Of a stretch of DNA of 64,000 bases, positions 55,258 through 64,000 are shown one piece after another (position 1 is the first letter of the stretch; each line of letters starts with the position of its first letter). This DNA is from Hymenolepis diminuta (lineage: Eukaryota; Platyhelminthes; Cestoda; Cyclophyllidea; Hymenolepididae), in the NCBI GenBank assembly GCA_900708905.1, contig CAADRB010000015.1, positions 949,487-1,013,486 of the forward strand, read 5' to 3'. A program made the translations under genes and the position numbers. The notes under the pieces were generated by a model that searched no databases, was not told the origin of the DNA, and saw nothing but the letters and a program-made list of their open reading frames with translations.

Positions 55258-56058
55258 TTTGTATTTGTAAAATAATTTCAAAATGCGTAGCTATGAGCTA
55301 AGCCAATCAAGGACTTTCCAAGGCCGTCAAACGTCACTTATTTAAAGGAGCAATAAGATTGAAGAGTAATGTATGAATTTCATTTTTAATACATTTTAAT
55401 TTGCAAAATGTTCCAAGACTTAAATGCGTGAATCCATTTTTTATATTTTTGACATAAGTTTTTTTTGAAATTAATTTATCTCACCCAAAATTTATTGATC
55501 GGAATAATATTGTAAACAAATAGTTTTAGTCTAATGACCTTAAGAATCCCTATTGTTTGTTTCATAATTATATATTAAAAGGCTACGATAATTAATACAC
55601 AACTAAAATTATAATTTTCATAAAAAGACAGGTAAACAAATATAAAGTTTTCAGCTGTTATTGGCAGAGCGTCGTATTCTAAGCAGGTTAAAATTGATTT
55701 AATGTAAGCAGAAGATATTTAGGATTTTGAATTTTTAAATCTGTGAATTATGTTACATTTATTTTTGCTGAATATGGTTAAAAATTGAAATTTTTGACAG
55801 GTAGCGTATCCGCTCATGATAAAAACATTCTAAAATTTTGACAATTTTAATACAAATGCAAATCGTCTGCCTATTTGTTTTTAACGGTGAGCATGAAATT
55901 CAATAAAATTAAGCTGGTATTTTTTATTCCCTAGAGTGTTCTGTGTTAGTCTCCATAATGCCAAGATTTTGATGATTTTCCCAGTTGCTATTCATGTAAA
56001 CATAAACGAGTCCAAATCAGCATTTTCCAACACAGACATCCAGGTCCAATCGGCTGAC
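55258..56058 (-). promoter_or_regulatory. Upstream region of DGAT1
   Basis: This 800-base AT-rich interval separates the DGAT1 start codon from the minus-strand immunoglobulin exon. It should hold the 5' UTR and promoter of DGAT1. No clear TATA box, initiator or spliced-leader acceptor next to the ATG could be singled out. No further exon of the immunoglobulin fragment is visible downstream of it here, so that fragment appears to dead-end. Confidence 0.35.
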
Positions 56059-56353
56059 ATCCATGATAGAACCAAGTCACTCGAATAGGTCCATTGAATT
56101 TTGGATTAGTTCGACAAACTAGTCGACCTACATTCCCTACCTCTAGCGGAACACTCACTCGATGACCGGTCATGACAACCTCATCAGTCTCCGTTCGAGA
56201 GAGCGATGTGAAGTCGGCAAGAAGACGGGGTCGCATGATGAGATCTACTTTGGCTGGTGTTGGATCAGGGCTATCTGGAATGGGGCTCCTCTTGGTACAT
56301 GTGTAGGTGCCTTTGTTGGATGCCTTGAAGTTTCGCACAACCAAACGAGAAAT
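56059..56353 (-). CDS. Orphan immunoglobulin-domain exon on the minus strand
   Basis: After a good acceptor (tttttccag), the frame enters in phase 0 and encodes 'ISRLVVRNFKASNKGTYTCT', the E-F strands of an immunoglobulin domain with its Gly-Thr-Tyr-Thr-Cys hallmark. A linker and the start of a second immunoglobulin domain follow ('GRLVCRTNPKFNGPIRVTWF', with the B-strand Cys and C-strand Trp). The low end is tentative: a donor ggat/gtcagc at 56058 would leave phase 1; otherwise the frame runs to a stop at 55988. No first exon is visible upstream on this strand and no later exon downstream. It fits as exon 2 of the plus-strand gene at 61801, although inverted. The family is immunoglobulin superfamily; the exact member is not recognised. 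Confidence 0.65.
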
Positions 56354-57163
56354 CTGGAAAAATCAATAAAACAAAACTTTGCAATTCCGTTCTGTCTCCA
56401 AACCAATCGTCGAAACAATGTGACTAAGTTCACTCACAAGTATATTATATTATGCATAATTTTGGGACTTAACTCCTAATCAGTTCATCATTAATGCGAC
56501 ATCGCAATTACATTCTTTAAGAAATGAGGTACTGCTGGAAATTGAATAAATTGATTGGGCATTGGTGATGTGGTGTTTAGTAACATTTACATCCTAGTAG
56601 AGGCTTATTGGTATGCATTGATTTATAGAAGTGTGATTTTTCAATTAAAATATGGACTTTTATTGTACTCAAGACGAGTATTTGGGACAAGAAAGCATTG
56701 GGACATATTTCTCTCATGTCAGAGTTCATGACTCTAATGCAGGTGTCATCAAAATCAAAATCTCGAGGTCAGTCGTCAAAAGAGGAAGGCGACAGTTCGA
56801 AAGAAAGCATAGTGTAGCAGGTGTACAGTTTACCCAATCTCATCGAATTGATAGGGATGTGACAAGTGCAAATAGGACGCAAGATTCTGACTATTCAGAT
56901 TCATTATTGCTACATATAAGAAGATGATATTTTCCCCAAAAATAACACTCATATGCATGATTCTTTATTTTCCTCCTTTTAATTCCCATTTCCCCTACTT
57001 CCCTTTTATTCAGACGAATTTGCTTCTATTACGGTTGTAAACAGCTCATAATACAAATCGACCTATTGATACGAAAAAGTGAGTCATATTTTGATATGGT
57101 GGTTTGGGTCGTTTTGCGTTGTGATGCTGCCGGAGTGTATTTGTAGGTAGTGCAATTTCTTAG

Positions 57164-57335
57164 GGATTCTAAGAGTGGATTACGGTGTTTCCCGGAGAAG
57201 AGCAAATCCTAACCATTTTTACGACATTGTCATCGAATCACGTGGACATGTAAATCCAAATCGTAAAAAACATCTCCACCCGGATGATTTTCTTAACTTT
57301 GATAAGGGTTATCGAAAATTATACGAAAAATGTAG
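57164..57335 (+). CDS. Candidate exon of unknown protein
   Basis: Between an acceptor (aatttcttag) and a donor (tgtag/gtatgt) an open frame encodes about 57 residues of natural composition, basic and aromatic ('RANPNHFYDIVIESRGH', 'HLHPDDFLNFDKGYRKLY'). The exit phase (2) matches an acceptor at 57592 (ctcttttcag) that continues 'STLYKCFIVAMGEDK'. No domain is recognised. It could be part of a host gene or an unrecognised piece of the adjacent retroelement. Confidence 0.35.
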
Positions 57336-57591
57336 GTATGTTTCAGCCTAATCCTCTTTGCGTGAGGTGGAACATTTATAATGTGATATTCTTGATATCG
57401 TGACATTTATTGTAACAGAATGCAGATCAAACCTACTTTATTCAAACTACCAGACTGCTTCGTAAATTTAGCTGAAGCGACCATGACCTATATTCGTCTT
57501 ATCTTCAGCCGATAAATTTTGCCGACCAAATTTATGAAAAGACGATTAGTAAATAAGGTTCGGTCGTTAATGATAAGAGTTCTCTTTTCAG

Positions 57592-58068
57592 CACACTCTA
57601 TAAGTGCTTCATTGTTGCCATGGGTGAAGATAAAAATGTTCACCATTGTCTACCGTTAATAGATATTACATTAGTTTCCGACTTGGTTCTCTCGAATAAA
57701 CCCAATTCAAATGTATCATTCTCATTTTTGGTCTTCGATCTCTTTCTATTCTGGGACCAGGTTCAGACTTTCGTCCCTGTTGAACAAGGAACTCGATGTC
57801 AAGAAGTCTTTTCACTGACTCGAATCTACTGCAGGACCATGAATCGGGAGTGTTTAATTTTGGAGAACCGAGAATTATCAATCCTCCGTCGACCGAGGGG
57901 ACACGCTCCGCATTTGGCAATCATCCGACAAGTATCAGGGGCAATCACCCTCAAGGTGCCGATTTTTCAGAGAATGCCAGTGTCATTAAGATTGTCCCTT
58001 ACGAAGACGTCACTGCTGTTGAACCCGAACAACCAGAGAGCGTTACCTCAGAGGAGACAGAGCTATAG
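57592..58068 (+). CDS. Candidate exon region with overlapping open frames, unassigned
   Basis: Following the acceptor at 57591 two plus-strand frames are open. The frame from ATG 57796 to TAG 58068 (90 codons) looks most protein-like: it is rich in Asn, Ser and Pro, with an acidic end ('DVTAVEPEQPESVTSEETEL') resembling an intracellular tail. A stop at 57781 cuts it off from the upstream exon. The other frame is longer but of odd, basic composition and runs into the protease relict. Either a host terminal exon damaged by insertion or the gag end of the retroelement would fit. Confidence 0.3.
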
Positions 58069-59130
58069 TGCTTTTGTGCAGGTAGATGTTAATTCTAAAA
58101 AATGCGTTAACCCTAACATTAATAGTATGCCCATTTGCGCTCCAGGCCGGAACTGGTTCCGATATCACTGTCGTCTCCCAACAATATCTAATTCTTATGG
58201 TGATGCTGCGTGACTGTACGTGTCGATGCGTTGCAAGGCTACATTCCAGGAGAAGAAGATCTCTACGGAGTGCTATGTTACTGACCGAAATATCAAGCTC
58301 ATGGGCCCTGGCATGATCAATGATCTGGGAACCTTATCCAGTTCCCAGACGAAGATGAAACTTGCTAGACACCTATTCGAGCTAATGAATGCAGAGAATC
58401 TCGTGAGAGGATACAACCATTATCTATATATAACCAAAATCCCTTATCTTACTGTTCCTATTCAGTAGTCGAAATCAGATTCTTACAGGACTCAGGTCTA
58501 ACTTACCATCTCCGGACCCACTAAGGGTGTGATATACCTTACGATGACAGATTCACATTCGAAAGTATCCGATGTTATTCTACTTCTGTCGATGACAACA
58601 GATCAGTCATCATTATCCTCAAAAAAACTCTTTTTTTGACTCATGGTATACCAGAAACGCTCGTTACAGACCCACGTACACAGCATGACGTTAAATTTTG
58701 GCAAATTTTGTTCCTATCGATCGATTAATAACCTAAGTACATATCCTTTCACCGTGTTAGAACTTCCCCTTCCGACAGCAGAATTTGGCTGTCAAGATTT
58801 GAGGACAACATATGAAAAGGTGTAATTCTTAAAAACCTTGTTTCCCCACAAAGTGCGCCCGCAAAAATTGTTTAAATCACCAAGCGGCAATGCGGGAAAT
58901 ATCTATAATGTGTAAACCGGAAAAGACACTTGGCTTTCTCACACCCAAACAGCATGTGATCCCCCGATGTAGTGCAACAATGGGAAAGAAATGATCAGGA
59001 TATTGACCTCATGTACTACCTGGACATGATGGCATTCCTCTTCTCTGCCGGTCGATTTCACTACAAAGACGGACGGATGGTTAAATCAGCGAACGGGCGT
59101 GCAATAGATAAGAAAGTAATATTTTCCTCA
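58069..59130 (+). pseudogene. Decayed Ty3/gypsy-like pol relict (protease and integrase pieces)
   Basis: Fragments occur in the order expected for pol but in shifting frames. From 58072 there is a retropepsin start (FVQVDVN) and the active-site region reads GTGSDITVVS, with the catalytic Asp of the usual D-T/S-G apparently replaced. Near 58290 the pepsin tail 'KLMGPGMINDLG' appears. From about 58540 to 58830 pieces of the integrase core follow: a SHSK-like start, a 'HGIPETLVTD'-like stretch read across frames, and a 'TYPF' segment. Near 59050 a basic 'GRMVKSANGRAI' segment resembles an integrase C-terminal module. Reverse transcriptase and RNase H are missing between protease and integrase, so the copy is deleted as well as frameshifted and is surely inactive. 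It is a cellular retrotransposon remnant. Confidence 0.65.
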
Positions 59131-59296
59131 AAATTACTCTCATATATTTTTCTATTTAACGGACCTTAATGTGTGTAAAACAAATACCGAACAATCTTTC
59201 AATTGTCCTTTAAATAAATGCGCAGAAACTAGATAACATTATGACTGACCAAGAGGGTTGTCTCAACTTCCCAAGATGCATTTCACGTTTGAATGG

Positions 59297-59600
59297 GAGA
59301 TGCTATAGTCTGCAGATGTCTATCAACACCTAGCGATAAGAAATTATTGATTAATGATAGGATCTCGATTACAGTGTCAACAGGCGGTTCAGCTGTATGT
59401 GCTTGTTTGCACATATATACCTAAACAGACGCCAATCATCACACCGAGACACCAACGACGAAGTATGACTGACGTCTATCGAGGAAATGTTTTGCATATA
59501 AATCTAGTTTTGCTTATTAATAAATTGGGGTGACTACTCAGTCGCCCAACCGATCTAACAACATGGAGTACTTATTTGATCGATGCGACTCCGGTAGATA
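59297..59600 (+). repeat. LTR-like repeat, copy A
   Basis: About 300 bases align in direct orientation, at a rough eye estimate of 65-70 percent identity, with 60950-61250. Shared strings include the region around 'atcaacacc.agcgat', 'atcatcac.....acac' and 'gactgacgtc'/'gctgacgtc', followed by a TATA-like box (gttttgcatataaatc) and 'ttggggtgactactcagtcgcc'. It lies just after the integrase relict, where a 3' LTR would be expected. The exact ends could not be fixed. Confidence 0.5.
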
Positions 59601-60949
59601 TAACTATAATACAATAACTTCCCAAAATAGTCTTCAAAAGCCAAAATTCAATAAAACCACTGTTAGAAGAAATGATGATTATTTTCCCCGCTCCCAATAT
59701 TTCTTCTAGGAATAAAAATGTATTTTCTTTCTTTATTTCCCCACTGATAAAAGACACTTGATAATTATTCTTATTTGTTTAAGCCGATACCGACTGAGAG
59801 TGAGTTTCGTTAATACACTTGTGTTGACCATAACGTGCCTTCTTATCTACCGTGAGTTATTAGCTTCTGTGTTAAATTGCTATATTACCGAGTTTTCTAG
59901 ATTGTTGGCTCTGCTAAATTACTACCCGAACTCCTAGTTGGTTACGTTATAGCAACCACGTAATTGCATTAATAGTAGTTTTAACTCCAAATTATGCAAG
60001 ACAACGAACCTACAGTTCAGAAATTTAACAAATATGCAAATTTTTTATAAATAATTAATAGTAAATCATCAACTTAATTTTTCTTAGATATAATTATTAA
60101 TTTATCCAATAGCAAGTACGTGTTTTGCGTTTTCAAAATAACATCATTTGATTAAATAAGACTAGTGTCCAATGGATCTCAGAAAATGTTGTCCTGTTAG
60201 CCTTAAGAAGATCATTAGTTTTATTGAGCGATATTTAGAATAACTTGACACAACTCTCAAAGGTGCTTTAATTAAGATTTGAGCAGTTTTAACATTTTTC
60301 GTACTTATTAAAGAGGTTCACGCAAATTTTATCGGCATCTTGATTTCTAGCTCCTGAGAAAACTTATTACCTTTCAGTTGAGATTATGAAACCAGTAAAA
60401 CGAATGTTGGTAGTTAAATTTTGCATCAGATATTACATTTATTGATTGAAGTGGAGGATATGAATTGAAGATTTGGCTCTGAGAATAGTGATCAATATCT
60501 TTTTTCACATAACTGTCATGGCATGAAATATTTCAGTGCCAATTCAACGAAATGGTTTTGCATTTCTATGCTCTTCTATACAGTTTCACTTGCTTTGTGG
60601 CAGTAAAAATCCCATTTATGAGATCAAATTTTGTCAAATTTACTTTGGAATAAAGGTGTTATCAAAACTTCGTATGAAGATGGCACTGCCACCATATCTG
60701 ATGGATAAATTCCCACTTAATCTGTCAATGTGTTTGCCAAATTGTTTGAATATTTGATGTGACAGCCAAGCACATCTGAGATAACTTTGAAAATATTCTT
60801 TTTATTTATATAGTGATTTATTTCATCAGTTATCCAATTGTATGACAATCTTAACTAATATATGTGAGTTGAAAATGCATCAAACAAGACAAATTAGTAA
60901 AAGGGCGCAACCATCTTGGCTTGTATCAATTAGCTGCTGCTGGCTAATA
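59601..60949. other. AT-rich spacer between the LTR-like copies
   Basis: About 1.35 kb with no recognisable gag or pol. An acceptor-like site precedes an open frame at 60536-60757 with no recognised family; a neighbouring frame near 60655 gives a short 'GVIKTSYEDGTATISDG'. Nothing firm can be assigned. Confidence 0.4.
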
Positions 60950-61250
60950 AACTCATCGAAATGCAAGAGACGACAGATATCAATCAACACCAAGCGATTA
61001 GAAGCGATGAAATCTCGACAACACCGACGCTCTAACTATGTGCGCGCTTGTACACAAATATCCACACAAGTGCAGATCATCACGTAGACACGTCGACTAC
61101 CAGACAGGCTGACGTCAGACAAAAAACCGTTTTATATATAAGCCCTAATTTATTTGTCAATAGATTGGGATGGCTTCTTGGCCACTGCCGTAATGATCAG
61201 CAACATGAGTTGATTGATCTATTCCTTCTGCGTAGCCCCGGTCTATGACA
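60950..61250 (+). repeat. LTR-like repeat, copy B
   Basis: This is the second, diverged copy of the repeat at 59297-59600, in the same orientation and about 1.65 kb downstream. It keeps the TATA-like box (gttttatatataagccc near 61129) followed by 'ttgggatggcttcttggcc'. It may be a solo LTR of a related element or the far LTR of a second, eroded insertion. The 66-81-codon frames that overlap it are not coding. Confidence 0.5.
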
Positions 61251-61800
61251 CTTTAAAAATTGCACCCGTTTTCATCAAGTTCATATTTTTATGATACTAT
61301 CATTAATAGAAATGTGCTAATTTACTATTTTCCGGCAGGACAAAACATTTAATAAATAAAATATCGTTATTTTTATGATTAAGATTAAATTTTAAATAGT
61401 TTATTCAAACGTTTGTTATATAATAAAGTATCAGTATATTAATGTGCCTTATTATAAATCATGCAATAATAAAAGTATGTTAACATAAGTTAATTTTATA
61501 AATCTTTATTAAGAACATAAAATATAAATTTAATGGAATGGTATTCGTTTCAATTTCACGTTCTATTATTTTAATTGGGATCATACGTGTTTTAACAAAT
61601 AACAGTTAATCATCCTTCAGGCAATAATGACAACTGGCGCTTATTTCAGGCCTTTTAAAATAACTGTAAAATAAAAGGTATTTTGATTCTCACTCAAATG
61701 TGCCCGTATTAAAACGAAGAAGAATAGCAGCTTTTATTTATCATCTTAAAAATATTTAATATTTAAAACATTTCAGTTTTTATTTTTTTCCTTATTTCAG
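61251..61800. promoter_or_regulatory. AT-rich region upstream of the immunoglobulin gene
   Basis: No gene is seen. The segment ends in a pyrimidine tract and acceptor (ccttatttcag at 61790-61800), so the start-codon exon is itself preceded by a spliced leader, either a cis-spliced UTR exon or a trans-spliced leader. Confidence 0.4.
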
Positions 61801-63209
61801 AGTGAATAAGAAATGCCTGTCATTTTACATGCTTTTTTATTATTCCTCACCTTACTCACTGCCTCTGCCTACTTGCTATGGAATGACGCAAAAGCCGATG
61901 GATTTTGTCAAAATCCGAATATTGTATCTATCGCGGGTAGCTCACCTACGCGGATGGTTCAAGAGGGTGGACGTATTGTAATACTTTGCTGCATTCTTGG
62001 AAATTCGTCTGGCCATGATCATGAGCAGCTTATGTGGATCGATCCATCTGGAAAATCTATCATTAATTACTTTTCAAATGCTGTTCAAGCTGCTCAAAGC
62101 AAAACGTATGCTATTCCGGATTTTTCAGACAAGACACACATAGTAAGTTTTCATTAAATCTAGCCTTTTTTATATTTTTTCTTTTATTCATGCAAGTTTT
62201 TGCAAACTCACTTGCACTTGTTTAGTTACCATTTGCAAAATATCTAATTCATCTGTTTGGGCCAAAATATATTAATCATATTGGCGGTTTATTCGTTTTC
62301 TGATTACTTATATAAAATATTTTTCAAGCTAAAGACTAGAAGATACATTTTAGGTAAGATTTCCTTGAAGTTCCGTGTTAATATTCACACACTTATGCTT
62401 TATTTTGGCACTTAACATCTAACACTTAAAATTAATTAACAATAGCAGTTTCATTTTGCAAATGAAATTAATATCCGCCGCTAAAATTTTATCCTCTAGA
62501 GATCAAATTTATTCCTTTTAAATTTGAGTATTGCCAAATCTTTGTTTTATGATGTAAGTCTAACAGAAAATTCATATAACTTTTAAGATAAATCCTAAAT
62601 ATATTAACCGAAATTTTTAATAAAACGTACACTTTTTGTTTACTATAATCCAAAATTTAATCAATTTTCTTTTGCCAGTGGATTTAAACGTTTGACGAAA
62701 TCAATACTTTGAACCTTGCCATTAATGGTCTCTTCCGAAAGCTACTTTATGGATCGTCTTCTTCTACACCGTGTTTGTCATTTCTTCGTGAATTTGAGTA
62801 TAATATGTGGTTGATTTCAGATGAAATTTCTTTGGTCCGTCAGGGTCACCAATATTGTGAGGAGTATTTGATAGCAAGCTATCCAAGAGGCTGCAGCGTT
62901 TCTGCTGAGCTATCACCCTTCCAATGTCTTAATGATCTTTGCCATTACAAAAAGATGGGGATAAGAGAGATGGCTGGCTCTAAAATTTTATTAAATATCA
63001 AGAGAAAACCCGGTGGTTCGAGAAAGCGAGATGCGCTGGAGTGTGAAATTAGGGTTGCTAGTGTTTTTATTATGTGGATCTACAAGGAAGGAGGGAAGGG
63101 GGTTAGACAAATAGGGTCAGACAACAGTAAGCTCTCTATCAGCCGGGATACACTGGCCCAGCGAGTGGATCGCATTAAGTTTTCTGTATTTGATGTTCAG
63201 GTCACCTGA
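61801..63209 (+). CDS. Immunoglobulin-superfamily protein, 5' part
   Basis: Exon 61801-62142 begins with 12 untranslated bases and an ATG at 61813. The first 28 or so residues form a signal peptide (hydrophobic 'ILHAFLLFLTLLTASAYLL'). The first half of an immunoglobulin domain follows: 'GGRIVILCCILG' with the B-strand Cys, and 'QLMWIDPSGKSI' with the C-strand Trp. A strong donor (aca cac ata/gtaagt) leaves in phase 0, before the F strand. The next plus-strand exon is 62821-63200 (acceptor ttgatttcag, phase 1). It encodes a Cys-rich stretch and the B-to-E strands of another immunoglobulin domain ('ALECEI', 'FIMWIYKEGG', 'DRIKFSVFDVQ'). The two do not join in phase, so an exon is missing between them. 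The end is either a weak donor at 63201 or the TGA at 63207-63209; more exons may lie beyond the window. It is secreted or a membrane adhesion protein; the precise family is unknown. Confidence 0.6.
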
Positions 63210-64000
63210 CCGCACTTCATGAGTATTACATTAAACTGAAGCTTAAGGTCGAGATGACTCCCAGTATGAAAGTTTAGAAGTATTTTCATGAAAAATGAAT
63301 ACGAAAGTATTCATTAAAAATTTTATGGAACAATTTTGAGTAAATAGGTCTACAATTTAACTCCAGAAATTTGTGATAGATGTGGCGATCACTAAAAATC
63401 GATGCAAAATGGCTTGACTGACGCAGGAGATCTTATAAAAATATTAATTTGCAAGTTAGATTTCTGAGTTTTACTGATGAAATCCAAGATTTATGCTTGA
63501 AGGCTTCGATGAAATGTGCTAAGCATCTTTTTGTCATAATTTTGAGCTAAAAGTTCGAAATTTCGCCTTTTTAGATTTTAATTAAGTATGGATTGCTTGA
63601 CCATTCAAATATCATGCAGTTAAACAAAAATGTGATATTTTGCAGTTATTTATCGAATTCGTAAGTGAAGAATTTACCTAAACTTTCCACCATCTAAATC
63701 ACTGTTTAGAGGTTTGTGATCTTCCTCCGAAGACCTTATATTGGCCATTAGTGAGCACGTTTCTGTTTTAATTTAAAATACAGTAAAATTACTAATATGA
63801 ATCCTTTAAATTTGTTAATTAAACAAGTAATTTATATTTGGCAACCCCACTGAAGATAATTGTTTTTCTGATAATTTTTCATTCAGCTAACAGTTTTTTC
63901 TAATAAAATATTGCCCATTACTCTTAATAACTCGTCTAAGTTTTCAAATTATATCATTAATCCTAATCCAGATTTTACTCTGGCGGGGTTTACTTACTTT
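63210..64000. other. Downstream intron or 3' flank of the immunoglobulin gene
   Basis: AT-rich DNA without a clear exon. A possible 15-base microexon flanked by acceptor and donor lies at about 63645-63659 (ttttgcag ... ttc/gtaagt), but a fragment this small cannot be accepted from sequence alone. Confidence 0.35.

Noticed and set aside
60842..61248. Two plus-strand frames rich in Gln, Arg and Thr
   Set aside because: They overlap the LTR-like copy B, and the frame is not conserved in copy A.

Overview
The window reads as nuclear DNA of an AT-rich metazoan. Coding exons are short, split by phase-matched introns of tens of bases to over 4 kb, and embedded in long AT-rich non-coding DNA. Exon content (a SHANK-type PDZ scaffold, an animal DGAT1, an immunoglobulin-superfamily membrane or secreted protein) and the transposon types (Tc1/mariner, Ty3/gypsy) fit an animal. 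A parasitic flatworm, perhaps a tapeworm, is my best guess from base composition and gene style; this is inference and needs a database search.

Layout: (1) 664-7552, plus strand: the 3' part of a SHANK gene. Its PDZ domain and proline-rich tail lie in seven phase-consistent exons; the ankyrin and SH3 parts would lie upstream of the window. (2) about 7.6-16.1 kb: non-coding DNA with a possible leader exon. (3) 16157-33758, plus strand: a gene of unknown function spread over at least 14 small exons, encoding a proline-rich, low-complexity protein with an acidic C-terminal part; its last intron has a GC donor. (4) 33.8-40.9 kb: no gene seen. (5) 40976-55257, minus strand: a complete DGAT1 (diacylglycerol O-acyltransferase 1) in nine exons whose lengths and phases join exactly into 531 codons plus stop. 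Intron 7 carries a decayed Tc1/mariner transposon with recognisable 26-bp terminal inverted repeats and TA duplications. (6) 55.9-64 kb: a rearranged region. It holds an immunoglobulin exon on the minus strand (56059-56353), candidate plus-strand exons, the wreck of a Ty3/gypsy-like element, a diverged pair of LTR-like repeats, and an immunoglobulin gene on the plus strand (61801 onward).

The most interesting point is in region 6. The minus-strand immunoglobulin exon looks like the missing second exon of the plus-strand immunoglobulin gene: it supplies the F-strand Tyr-x-Cys that the first exon lacks, and its splice phases fit both plus-strand neighbours. This points to an inversion or transposition around a retroelement relict, a duplicated gene, or an assembly error.

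The genes do not form a pathway. SHANK organises postsynaptic or junctional scaffolds, DGAT1 makes triacylglycerol in the ER, and the immunoglobulin protein is extracellular or membrane-bound. No tRNA, rRNA, CRISPR array or bacterial-type operon was found.
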